A DNA stretch of 64,000 nt from Pseudobutyrivibrio xylanivorans (lineage in GTDB: Bacteria; Bacillota; Clostridia; Lachnospirales; Lachnospiraceae), in NCBI RefSeq assembly GCF_010906925.1, contig NZ_VTVE01000002.1, positions 248,001-312,000 of the forward strand, read 5' to 3'. The position numbers and the translations under genes are program-made. Numbering within the stretch: position 1 is the first letter of the stretch; each line of letters begins with the position of its first letter. The notes under the pieces are model-generated. The model was not told the DNA's origin. It did not search any database and saw nothing but the letters and a program-made list of their open reading frames with translations. Positions 26,286 to 34,249 of this stretch are shown here, piece after piece.

Positions 26286-27308
26286 CTACCATTTCATAAA
26301 TATAATTGCATGCTGCCATTGTGTATTTTCCGCAGCATATATCAATACTTTTTCATTTTTCTTAAGTTTTTCATTTTCAATTGCCGAATTAATTGCGACA
26401 GGAATAGCGGCATTTATTAGGGCTCCGCCTTCGCTATGATTCGAGCAAATTTTGTCTGGAGTAATTTCTGGAAATCTTTCAAATACCCTTTTTGCTATTT
26501 TTTCTGATTCAATAGGCATTATAAATCGATCTATCTCACTCAAATCTACCCCTGACTCATTTTGAAATTCTTCAAAAGTTTCAATCAGAACTTTTGACAA
26601 ATATTCTTCACTTAATCCTGTAGCTTGATAAGCAGCCCACTTTTCAGAATCAACCTCTTCTGATGGGTATGGGTGCAAAGCACCTCCCACATAAAATGCT
26701 GATCCCATATCAACATCTGCCATTGTAGATTCAACTTTTGTCGATATTATTCCTCTGTCCTCGTCACTTCCAGTCAGAACAACTGCTCCTGCACAATCTC
26801 CGAAAAACATATAATTAAACAATGTTTTCATATCTAACTCTTTTGCAGGGAATTTCGTAAAACGCGAGCTTATCAAATCTGCACCTACAACTAATGCATT
26901 TTTGCATTCGCCCGTTTTTATATATTTGTCTGCTAGAGTCAATGCTGTGCCAAAGCCTGCACAGCCTGATCTAATATCAAATCCCATGCAGTTTTTTATT
27001 TTTAATTCTTTCTGCAATAAAATATAACTTGGAGGCAATAGATAATCTGGAGTAGACGTGCTATAAATTATCAAGTCAATGTCTTCATTAGCTAGTTTTG
27101 CATTTTGTATAGCTTGCTTTGCTGCATTTAATGCCATTCCTACATTAGATATATTTACTTCTCTACTCTCTATATCTGTTGCGAGATAATGAACCTCATG
27201 ATTTATTAATCTTGAAATAGCCTTTGCCTTTTTTCCATACTTTTCTTCAAAATCTTCATTTGTTCTTCTTGCCGGAACATAAACGCCCCTACCAATAATT
27301 CTAGTCAT
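26286..27308 (-). CDS. KAS III (FabH)-like thiolase-fold enzyme with altered active site
   Basis: The 340-aa protein has the thiolase fold of 3-oxoacyl-ACP synthase III, with the acyl-accepting Cys in DIRSGCAGFG (Cys116) and a FabH-like C-terminus. In FabH the decarboxylating His and Asn lie in PHQAN and GNTS. Here the matching stretches read MPIESE and SEGGALINAA, so both residues are replaced; a nearby NHSEGG (His291, Glu293) might take over. It may therefore be an acyltransferase or condense a different donor, rather than a malonyl-ACP condensing enzyme. The ATG at 27308 follows AGGAAGGGGA. It is 17 bases after the radical SAM stop and followed by the ACP. Confidence 0.85.
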   Translation of the reverse strand: MTRIIGRGVYVPARRTNEDFEEKYGKKAKAISRLINHEVHYLATDIESREVNISNVGMALNAAKQAIQNAKLANEDIDLIIYSTSTPDYLLPPSYILLQKELKIKNCMGFDIRSGCAGFGTALTLADKYIKTGECKNALVVGADLISSRFTKFPAKELDMKTLFNYMFFGDCAGAVVLTGSDEDRGIISTKVESTMADVDMGSAFYVGGALHPYPSEEVDSEKWAAYQATGLSEEYLSKVLIETFEEFQNESGVDLSEIDRFIMPIESEKIAKRVFERFPEITPDKICSNHSEGGALINAAIPVAINSAIENEKLKKNEKVLIYAAENTQWQHAIIFMKW

Positions 27309-27325
27309 TACAATCCCCTTCCTCA

Positions 27326-28330
27326 TTACGATACAAAGCAATCGAAAATTGTTGCCCTATGCTTTGATTTAGTACAATTACAAGCTACGATTTTTGACAT
27401 TTCTGGATTCAGTGGTGTAATTGAAGTATCCGTATTTAGTCTGGCCATAACTTTTCCGCTTAGTTTTCCATAACAAATTCTTGATGATTTCGGAAAATAC
27501 GCAGCCATAGATTCAAATATTTCCTTTAAACTTTTCTCTCTAATATTTCCGAAGGATAGTGGCACTGCTACACAAGGTGTAACTAAACCATCATTGTTTA
27601 TGGATATATAATTTGCACCAGCTCCACAGCCCATATATCCCGCGCTCTCGAACTCACAAAAATTCACTATTCCCGGCAACTCTGGATTTTTCTTGTTTTT
27701 CTCCTTGATATTTTTTATAAATCTAATTGCATCAGAATATAATCTAGTCACGTTGTTTCCTTCCAAATTTCCTTGTGGAATTGGAAGAATAATACGAATC
27801 TCATCTGGTTTTAATTCATTTGCATTCTTAAAATATTCATTTAGCTTCTCTTCATCCAATAACTCTTCCGTAATACACACTGTTATAGCAGTATATATTC
27901 CATGGGAAACCAAAGTCTTAATAGCATTCTTCGCTTCTGCAAAAGCATTATGGTAGTTTCGCATTTTATTAGCAACTTCTTCTTGATAATGATCCAAGCT
28001 TATAATCACTCGTGTTACATTTGTTGTTTTCAAAAACATTGCAAACTCATCATCTATATTGTGACCAGTTGTATATAATTGCCCCTCCATATCATTGGGG
28101 ATTAGCCGAAGAATATCCTTGATATCTTTTCTCAACATAGGTTCGCCACCTGTGATTCCCACAGTCGCAGTACCCATATCATGTAATTCTTTCAACGTGT
28201 TTTCTATCTCTTCAAAAGTCAAATCTTCTCGATTATCCTTTATCCTAAAACAATGCCAGCATTTACAATGACACTTTCCCGTAACGACAATATCAGCCTG
28301 TAATGGAATTCTTATTTCATTTCTAACCAT
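27326..28330 (-). CDS. Radical SAM enzyme with SPASM-like C-terminus
   Basis: The 334-aa enzyme has the [4Fe-4S] motif CX3CX2C in GKCHCKCWHCF (Cys20, 24, 27) and the GITGGEPMLRKD stretch for SAM binding. A C-terminal Cys cluster includes GYMGCGAGANYISINNDG followed by VTPC, then ICYGKL and VACNC; this pattern marks SPASM/twitch enzymes acting on peptides or sugars. The start is an ATG 27 bases after the 63-aa ORF stop; the ribosome site is weak. Its substrate could be the preceding 63-aa peptide or an ACP-bound intermediate; the sequence does not decide. Confidence 0.9.
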   Translation of the reverse strand: MVRNEIRIPLQADIVVTGKCHCKCWHCFRIKDNREDLTFEEIENTLKELHDMGTATVGITGGEPMLRKDIKDILRLIPNDMEGQLYTTGHNIDDEFAMFLKTTNVTRVIISLDHYQEEVANKMRNYHNAFAEAKNAIKTLVSHGIYTAITVCITEELLDEEKLNEYFKNANELKPDEIRIILPIPQGNLEGNNVTRLYSDAIRFIKNIKEKNKKNPELPGIVNFCEFESAGYMGCGAGANYISINNDGLVTPCVAVPLSFGNIREKSLKEIFESMAAYFPKSSRICYGKLSGKVMARLNTDTSITPLNPEMSKIVACNCTKSKHRATIFDCFVS

Positions 28331-28357
28331 TTTACTTGCACCAACAATGAATCTGTT

Positions 28358-28549
28358 TCAGGATTCACTTGGGAATGATGGATAAAAACTATTGATAAAA
28401 TATCTATCATTTTCACGATCATAGTGAAATCTTTCTCCCTTTAATCCAATGAAATCAGCCACTCTTTCACTAGCTTCAGGAAATTCACTAATTATCATTT
28501 TCCCTTTTATATCACTTGTCATCTCCATTGACACTTCGTGTTGATTCAT
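28358..28549 (-). CDS. 63-aa peptide before the radical SAM gene, possible modification substrate
   Basis: The ATG at 28549 follows a good GGAGGG site and overlaps the tetR 3' end by 38 bases. The peptide starts MNQHEVSMEMTSDIKGK, passes SERVADFIGLKGERFHYDRE and ends in an aromatic, Ser/Pro-rich NSFYPSFPSES. There is no signal peptide or membrane helix and I recognise no family. Its size, place and composition would suit a RiPP precursor (leader plus a core of about 12-20 residues), but a small accessory or carrier-binding protein is equally possible. Confidence 0.6.
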   Translation of the reverse strand: MNQHEVSMEMTSDIKGKMIISEFPEASERVADFIGLKGERFHYDRENDRYFINSFYPSFPSES

Positions 28550-29144
28550 ATAACCCTCCGTTTTCAAGTCCAATTATTCTGTAAACGATTCTTTCGATAT
28601 CCCCACGATTAACGAACAAGAATTGAAGTTTTTCCTCAGGCCCCATACCGTCTAGTATTGAAAAAACACCAAAGACACAGAATTTTGCCGATATTAACGG
28701 ATTAGAACAGTTGCACTCTTTGTTTTTCTTACCCTGCTCTATTATTGACACGACAATAGGAATCAATTTCTTTCCAATAATACTTTGAACAATGGTATGC
28801 ACTATACTATTGTCAGCGCTTTGAATTTCAATAAATAATTTATTCTCTTTTTGAGCTTTAGAAATAAATGTATTAAATACTAACTCTATTTTTTTCCCTG
28901 TATTTTCACATTCATTAATATTTTTTTCTATTTCATTTATTATTTCTGCTGCATATTCTTCAGCCACAGCAGCCATAACCTCCTCTTTAGATTTGAAATA
29001 ATAATAAAACAGCCCCTGCGCTACACCTATGGATTGAACTATATCCTTCACCTGTGTTTTCTTATAACCATTTGTGGCAAATAATTCACCAGCAACTTGT
29101 ATTATTTCTTGTTTTCTTTCGTCTGGATTCTTTTTTTCCCTCAT
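28512..29144 (-). CDS. TetR-family repressor of the cassette
   Basis: Of 210 residues, the first 60 contain the TetR HTH (RKQEIIQVAGELFATNGYKKTQVKDIVQSIGVAQG.. FYYYFKSKEEV). The ligand-binding domain follows without recognisable family. It is the first gene of the cassette, and a palindrome (29171-29186) lies immediately downstream of its own -10, so it should repress itself and the whole operon. The inducer may be a metabolite of the pathway or the exported product. Confidence 0.93.
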   Translation of the reverse strand: MREKKNPDERKQEIIQVAGELFATNGYKKTQVKDIVQSIGVAQGLFYYYFKSKEEVMAAVAEEYAAEIINEIEKNINECENTGKKIELVFNTFISKAQKENKLFIEIQSADNSIVHTIVQSIIGKKLIPIVVSIIEQGKKNKECNCSNPLISAKFCVFGVFSILDGMGPEEKLQFLFVNRGDIERIVYRIIGLENGGLYESTRSVNGDDK

Positions 29145-29170
29145 TGAAAATTCTCTCCCATCTCTTACTG

Positions 29171-29186
29171 ACTGACTTAAGTCAGT
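29171..29186. promoter_or_regulatory. TetR operator palindrome
   Basis: ACTGACTTAAGTCAGT is a perfect 16-base palindrome typical in size of TetR-family sites. It sits 27 bases before the tetR ATG and straddles the predicted transcription start, ideal for repression. Confidence 0.7.
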
Positions 29187-29189
29187 AAA

Positions 29190-29218
29190 ATATTATCTTT
29201 TTTATTTATCCTTGTCAA
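29190..29218 (-). promoter_or_regulatory. Promoter of the TetR cassette
   Basis: On the minus strand, a perfect TTGACA (29218-29213), a 17-base spacer and TAATAT (29195-29190). The operator palindrome begins three bases downstream of the -10. Confidence 0.65.
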
Positions 29219-29257
29219 TCCTTTAATTTTTAATAATCTCCACTCCTTTAAATATTA

Positions 29258-29286
29258 TTGTTTTTAACTATGGCAGGAATTATAAT
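29258..29286 (+). promoter_or_regulatory. Promoter of the HD-GYP gene
   Basis: TTGTTT (29258-29263), a 17-base spacer and a perfect TATAAT (29281-29286). It is divergent from the TetR cassette; the coding start at 29321 is downstream of it. Confidence 0.5.
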
Positions 29287-29320
29287 AAAAGTATCTATAG
29301 AAAATTTATGGGGGAATAAT

Positions 29321-30466
29321 ATGCAAACACTTACTGTAGACAAACTAAAGGCCGGCATGGTTGTAGCCGAGCCAGTTCTTACCAAGAGAGGCCAGACTAT
29401 TTCAAAGGCAGGCGAGGAGTTAACTAATCAGCTCATTGCCAAACTCACCTTTTACAAAATAGAATCTGTCTCTGTTGAGGACATTGAGGAAGAGGAAGTT
29501 GCAGCTGAGCCTGCTCCCGCTGAGGAGAAACCAGTAAAGTCACCTGCCAAGCCTCAGAGGTCTGAGTCTAGAGTCAGTGACCAAATCACTTATACTCAGA
29601 GATTAAAAGCATCTCCTGCTTTCAAGAAGTTCCAATCTGACTATGCTATTAATATCGCATATTTACAAGAGACGCTTAAAAAGATAGCAGATGGTGGCGA
29701 TTCATCTTGCACAGATGATTTGCTTAATAAATGCGAAGCTTTATTTAAGTCCAAGACAGCCTTAGAGCTTTTTGATATGCTCAGCAACATGCGAAATTTG
29801 GAGGATCCTATTTATTCTCATTCTTTAAATGTTGCACTTATATCTCGAGCAATTGGTAAATGGCTTAAATTGCCAAAGGATGATTTAAACACACTCACTC
29901 TTGCCGGTCTTCTTCACGATATCGGTAAGCTTAAGATTCCAGAGGATATTTTGAACAAGCCAGACCGCTATACCGATGCAGAGTTTGATGTTATGAAGAC
30001 TCATCCTCTTGAGGGTAAAAAGATGTTAAACGGCAAGGGATTCGATTCTAGAATCTCAGCAGCAGCCTTACAGCACCACGAAAGAGCAGACGGAAGCGGA
30101 TATCCTAGAGGTCTCTTTGATGACGAGATGGACGATTTCTCATGTATTGTAGCCATCGCCGATGTGTACGATGCCATGACATCTGCTCGTGCTCATCGTG
30201 ATCCACTTTGCTCATTCCAGGTAATCAGCGAATTCGAAAAAGAGGGCTTACAGAAGTACCGTACTCAGTATATTCTTACCTTCTTGGAGAGAATCGCCAA
30301 CACATACAATAACAGTCGTGTCATTTTAAACAACGCAAAAACAGGCCGCGTAGTTTACATCAACAAGAGCAACCTATCACGACCTGTTATTCAGCTTGAT
30401 AATGGCGAAATCATCAATCTCGCCGACAGCGTTAACAACAAATTATTTATTAAATCTATTCTCTAA
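29321..30466 (+). CDS. HD-GYP domain c-di-GMP phosphodiesterase
   Basis: An N-terminal DUF3391-like beta region (LKAGMVVAEPVLTKRGQTISKAG) precedes a Glu/Pro linker. The HD-GYP domain contains SHSLNVALIS, GLLHDIGKLKIPEDIL, MKTHPLEGKK, LQHHERADGSGYPRGL and ADVYDAMTSARAHRD. The metal ligands and GYP motif look intact, so it probably degrades c-di-GMP to pGpG/GMP. The frame extends to 29258, but the ATG at 29321 follows TGGGGGAATAAT and clears the promoter (381 aa). Its 3' end overlaps the recD2 3' end by 11 bases. With the EAL protein it makes two putative c-di-GMP hydrolases in this window. Confidence 0.9.
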   Translation: MQTLTVDKLKAGMVVAEPVLTKRGQTISKAGEELTNQLIAKLTFYKIESVSVEDIEEEEVAAEPAPAEEKPVKSPAKPQRSESRVSDQITYTQRLKASPAFKKFQSDYAINIAYLQETLKKIADGGDSSCTDDLLNKCEALFKSKTALELFDMLSNMRNLEDPIYSHSLNVALISRAIGKWLKLPKDDLNTLTLAGLLHDIGKLKIPEDILNKPDRYTDAEFDVMKTHPLEGKKMLNGKGFDSRISAAALQHHERADGSGYPRGLFDDEMDDFSCIVAIADVYDAMTSARAHRDPLCSFQVISEFEKEGLQKYRTQYILTFLERIANTYNNSRVILNNAKTGRVVYINKSNLSRPVIQLDNGEIINLADSVNNKLFIKSIL

Positions 30467-32684
30467 AGGCCTCGGCTATTCTGTCCTTCAATCCAGAATA
30501 TCTCTTAGCCTGAGATGTATTATCAACCATAGAGTAAAAAACATCTGCGTCGCCTACCATGGTGACGCATTTTTTTGCCCTGGTAATAGCTGTGTAGAGA
30601 ATATTTCTATTCATGAGCATCTTTGGTCCATCTACTATTGGCATAACTACCGCCGGATATTCAGAACCTTGGGATTTATGAACTGTGATTGCATATGCCA
30701 GCTCCAACTCATCAAGACTGGCAAATGGATAGACAACCTTTCGTCCCTCTTCGAATTCGACAGTTACAGTCTTGCCCCATTCGTTGATATCCTTAATAAT
30801 TCCCACGTCTCCGTTAAAGACTCCAAGACCCTTTTCGATGGTAATATTGTAATTGCCGGTAACTTCCCACTCTAGCTGGTAGTTATTTCGAATCTGCATT
30901 ACCTTATCACCCTCACGGAATACTCTGGTATCGCCCTTCCATTCCTTTTTATCCGGGGATTCTGGATTAAGATATCTCTGCAAAATACTGTTTAGTCTCT
31001 CTACTCCAAGCAGTCCCTTTCTAGTTGGGGTAAGCACCTGTATTTCGCTTATTCCTGCATCAACATATTTAGGCATCTTCTCCTTCACAAGGGTAAGCAT
31101 AACACTGATAATGGTGTCAGCATCATCTCGTTTCAAGAAAAAGAAATCCTTTGATTTATTATCAAGTAAAACATGCTGGCCCTGGTGTATCTTATGAGCA
31201 TTCATAACAATGTCGCTCTCCTGAGCCTGTCGGAAAATCTTTTCCAGTTTAACAGACTCAAATTTATCAGATGCCAATATGTCTTTTAGCACATTACCTG
31301 GACCCACTGATGGAAGCTGATTTACATCACCTACCAGTATCAGTCTAGTACCTGGCGATATTGCCTTTAGAAGAGAATACATAAGGGATACATCCACCAT
31401 GGACATCTCATCGATAATGATAACGTCGCACTCCAGTGGATTCTCCTCGTTTCTATCAAATCTAGCAAATGATGCCACGTCGTCATCATCGCCCAGTCTT
31501 CCTGAAACCTCAAGCATTCTATGAATAGTGCGAGCCTCGTAGCCTGTAGCCTCACTCATACGCTTTGCAGCACGGCCAGTAGGCGCACCAAGGAAAATGT
31601 TTAGCCCCTCTTCCTCAAACATACGAATCATGGTGGTGATTGTTGTGGTCTTTCCTGTACCTGGGCCACCTGTAAGAATGAAAAATCCCTTTTTAGCAGC
31701 TGAAATGACAGCATTTTTCTGCAACTCATCCAGCTCTATTTCCTCATCCTTTTCTATGCGACGAATGACCTTTTGCAAGTCTGCCTCATCTGCCTTGTAG
31801 GTCACATTAAGCTCTCGAAGCATCCCTGCAATAGATTCTTCCATTCTAAAAAATGCTCTGGAATAAATCTGTGTATTGTCCCCATCCTTTTTGATAATCA
31901 GCTTTCTTTCCATGGCCAGATTCATAATCTGTGCCTCAACAGATGCCTCATCCACCTTCAACAGGTCAACTGACATATCCTTCAAAAGCTCGATAGGTAA
32001 ATATGTATGTCCAAGACCAGCTCCCTGGCCTAAAATGTACTGGATACCACCCTTGATTCTAAACTCAGAGTCAACCTTTATGCCGACTTGTGTGGCTATC
32101 TCATCAGCTGTCTTAAATCCTATTCCGGATATTTCATCAGCCAGCTTGTATGGATTGCTCTGGATAATGTTGTAAACTTCATTGCCAAATCTATTGTAAA
32201 TTTTGATAGCTGTATTGCCGTGCAATCCATATTTATCAAGGAAAATCATGGCATTGCGGATGTCCTTAGCTCCTACAATCTGGTCTGAAATCTCCATGGC
32301 CTTGTTAAGAGAAATACCCTTTACCTCTGCAAGACGCTCCGGTTCTTCCTCAATCAGCCTAAATGTATCCGCGCCAAATTTTTTAACGATTCTAGCAGCA
32401 AGCTTTGGTCCAATTCCTCTTATTGCACCTGAGCCCAAATATCGCTCCATGGATAGCTCATCAGCTGGAGCCACCGCCTCATAGCTTGTAGCTTTAAACT
32501 GGCGTCCATATGTAGGATGGTCAATATACTGTCCTCTAAGAAGTAGATTCTCGCCCTCACCAACAGTTGGAAAAATCCCTACTACTGTAATGAGAAATTC
32601 ATCTACTACAAAGTCCATAACAGTATAACCATTATCTGAATTTCTAAATATTATTCCTTCTACGTAACCTGTTATTTCTTCCAT
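30456..32684 (-). CDS. recD2: RecD2-type SF1B DNA helicase
   Basis: RecD2 is a 5'-3' helicase without RecBC partners, acting in replication-fork and mismatch repair. The 742-aa protein has an N-terminal OB-like region (ITGYVEGIIFRNSDNGYTVM), HhH motifs (GSGAIRGIGPKLAARIVKKFG) and Walker A GGPGTGKTTT. It also has Walker B VIIIDEMSMVD, VGDVNQLPSVGPG and the C-terminal AYAITVHKSQGSEYPAV block. The ATG at 32684 matches the family start; a longer frame to 32726 would run through the flgJ terminator. No ribosome site precedes it and a TATTAT -10 lies seven bases upstream, so the message may be leaderless. Confidence 0.93.
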   Translation of the reverse strand: MEEITGYVEGIIFRNSDNGYTVMDFVVDEFLITVVGIFPTVGEGENLLLRGQYIDHPTYGRQFKATSYEAVAPADELSMERYLGSGAIRGIGPKLAARIVKKFGADTFRLIEEEPERLAEVKGISLNKAMEISDQIVGAKDIRNAMIFLDKYGLHGNTAIKIYNRFGNEVYNIIQSNPYKLADEISGIGFKTADEIATQVGIKVDSEFRIKGGIQYILGQGAGLGHTYLPIELLKDMSVDLLKVDEASVEAQIMNLAMERKLIIKKDGDNTQIYSRAFFRMEESIAGMLRELNVTYKADEADLQKVIRRIEKDEEIELDELQKNAVISAAKKGFFILTGGPGTGKTTTITTMIRMFEEEGLNIFLGAPTGRAAKRMSEATGYEARTIHRMLEVSGRLGDDDDVASFARFDRNEENPLECDVIIIDEMSMVDVSLMYSLLKAISPGTRLILVGDVNQLPSVGPGNVLKDILASDKFESVKLEKIFRQAQESDIVMNAHKIHQGQHVLLDNKSKDFFFLKRDDADTIISVMLTLVKEKMPKYVDAGISEIQVLTPTRKGLLGVERLNSILQRYLNPESPDKKEWKGDTRVFREGDKVMQIRNNYQLEWEVTGNYNITIEKGLGVFNGDVGIIKDINEWGKTVTVEFEEGRKVVYPFASLDELELAYAITVHKSQGSEYPAVVMPIVDGPKMLMNRNILYTAITRAKKCVTMVGDADVFYSMVDNTSQAKRYSGLKDRIAEAFRE

Positions 32685-32701
32685 AGGATATATAATAGCA
32701 T

Positions 32702-32733
32702 AAAAAAAGAGACATTGCCCTTGCAATGCCTCT
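32702..32733 (-). terminator. Terminator of the mbl-flhO-flhP-flgJ operon
   Basis: On the minus strand, AGAGGCATTGC and GCAATGTCTCT (one G-U) enclose a four-base loop and are followed by seven T. It ends only 18 bases before the recD2 ATG. Confidence 0.9.
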
Positions 32734-32744
32734 ATAAAATATTC

Positions 32745-33197
32745 TTATGCTAATACTTGCTGAACTGTCGAAGAATTTGCCTGAGCAATTTCCTCTGATA
32801 CTGCATCGGCATCAAGTCCACCTTCCTCTGTAGGAATATTAGAAGTACCTGTAATGCCATAGTTACGCATTATCTGCTCTACGAAATCTTCTGTAATATT
32901 TCCACCAACTTCATCTACAAGCTGCTCTGCTACCTTTGTATAAGCACTATCCATGAAATAGTCCTTGTACATAGACATTGAAGAATCCTCGTCATCCTTT
33001 GGAACAAAAGATTCCTTAACCTCTTTGAGCACCTGCTCCATCAAGTAAGTTTCGAAGCCCTTTACTGCTTCTGTAACTTCTTCCTTGCTGGAAGTTGCTG
33101 AAATACCACCAAGTGATTTTGCTGTCTTCTCTGCAGCCTCTGTGGCCGCTTTGTTGTACTGCGTCTGCATGTAAGTGTTCATTACCATAGTATCCAT
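32745..33197 (-). CDS. flgJ: FlgJ-like rod-binding protein
   Basis: The 150-aa protein matches the N-terminal rod-binding domain of FlgJ: GFETYLMEQVLKEVKESF followed by MYKDYFMDSAYTKVAEQLV. It lacks the muramidase domain of enterobacterial FlgJ, as is usual in Firmicutes. It probably caps or scaffolds rod assembly. A GGGAGGA site precedes the ATG. It follows flhP and ends the rod operon just before the terminator. Confidence 0.8.
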   Translation of the reverse strand: MDTMVMNTYMQTQYNKAATEAAEKTAKSLGGISATSSKEEVTEAVKGFETYLMEQVLKEVKESFVPKDDEDSSMSMYKDYFMDSAYTKVAEQLVDEVGGNITEDFVEQIMRNYGITGTSNIPTEEGGLDADAVSEEIAQANSSTVQQVLA

Positions 33198-33268
33198 TTT
33201 TCATTCCTCCCGTAAATCCGCGAATTCTCGGTACCGCAAATTAGAGAATTCATTTACATGTTACTAAA

Positions 33269-34084
33269 CTATCTCTTAAGGTTGTTAGCTTGCTCTAACA
33301 TTGTATCTGAAGTAGTTATTGCCTTTGAGTTCATCTCGTATGCACGCTGTGCAATGATAAGACTAACCATCTCGTCAGCAACATTTACATTAGATCCTTC
33401 CAAATAGTTTTGAGCTATTGAACTCCTGTTTACTCCCTGAGTGTTCCACTCACCCATTGGCTCCCCTGAGGCAGCTGTCTCATCGTAGAGATTCTCTCCG
33501 ATTTTGTCCAAGCCGACTCTATTTGTAAATTGGTACAGTGCAATTGACTGACCTGTGTTGGTGTATGTACCATCTGGATTCTGATATGAAATCGAAGCAT
33601 CGTCTGGATTGACTGTGAATCCCTTTTCTACTGTATTTGGAACAGTGATAGGTCTTCCTGCCTGATCAAGAACCTTGTAGCCTTCTGATGTGGTAAGCAC
33701 CTTGTTACCTCCATCATCAAGCGCCCATGTAAAATCACCATTTCTTGTATAGTGAGTTTCGTCTCCATCTTCTACAGCAAAAAAACCATTACCAATGATG
33801 CACATTGCTGTTGGGCTATCCTTTGCAAGCTGGCTACCTTGAGTAAAATTAGCATTAATAGAAGCAACTCTTGTACCAAGTCCAACCTGAGCACTGGTAG
33901 GTTTTGTCTCGCCCTGACCATTTGTACTTGTAGATTGCATTGTTTGGTATAACAATGTCTTGAACTGTGTACTCTGAGATTTATATGCAGTTGTATTAAC
34001 ATTTGCCAAGTTGTTTGCAATTGTGTCAACTGATACCTGCTGACCCTTCATACCTGAAGCAGCAGACCACAAACTTCTCATCAT
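33269..34084 (-). CDS. flhP: Flagellar distal rod protein FlhP/FlgG
   Basis: The 271-aa protein starts MMRSLWSAASGMKGQQVSVDTIANNLANVNTTAYK, the FlgG hallmark. It has the mid-domain GNGFFAVEDGDETHYTRNGDF and ends SNVNVADEMVSLIIAQRAYEMNSKAI. It forms part of the distal rod. The mbl-flhO-flhP order matches Bacillus subtilis, supporting the name FlhP. Structured element B (34114-34197) lies in the leader between flhO and this gene. Confidence 0.93.
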   Translation of the reverse strand: MMRSLWSAASGMKGQQVSVDTIANNLANVNTTAYKSQSTQFKTLLYQTMQSTSTNGQGETKPTSAQVGLGTRVASINANFTQGSQLAKDSPTAMCIIGNGFFAVEDGDETHYTRNGDFTWALDDGGNKVLTTSEGYKVLDQAGRPITVPNTVEKGFTVNPDDASISYQNPDGTYTNTGQSIALYQFTNRVGLDKIGENLYDETAASGEPMGEWNTQGVNRSSIAQNYLEGSNVNVADEMVSLIIAQRAYEMNSKAITTSDTMLEQANNLKR

Positions 34085-34113
34085 ATGCCAAGTACCTCCA
34101 TGATTTGTTTCCC

Positions 34114-34197
34114 GCTTGTTACATTATCAAGCATTAGTCTCTCTTCCGATGACTACACGTCATTCTCCAGAGAGCTAATAGCTTGATAACTACAAGC
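34114..34197 (-). ncRNA. Structured element B: 84-nt multi-helix hairpin in the flhO-flhP intergenic mRNA
   Basis: Read on the minus strand, it folds as P1 GCTTGT/ACAAGC and an AG/TGTA internal loop, then P2 TTATCAAGC/GCTTGATAA. A T bulge leads to P3 ATTAG/CTAAT, P4 CTCTCT/AGAGAG and a tip ATGAC/GTCAT with loop GTGTA. This is the same layout as 11880-11964, with the same AG/yGTA internal loop and T bulge. P1, P2 and P3 keep pairing through changed base pairs (for example C-G to A-T). It sits 17 bases before the flhP ribosome site region and is co-transcribed with the rod operon. It may act as an RNA switch, processing site or mobile palindrome. Confidence 0.65.
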
Positions 34198-34249
34198 TAT
34201 TTATACAACTTCTAATTATCTAGTAATTTTTACGTTACTTTCAGCGGTT

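Noticed and set aside
33016-33204. 62-codon ORF overlapping the flgJ start in another frame
   Set aside because: Its ATG sits directly on the ribosome site of flgJ and the frame has no recognisable protein; flgJ has clear homology.
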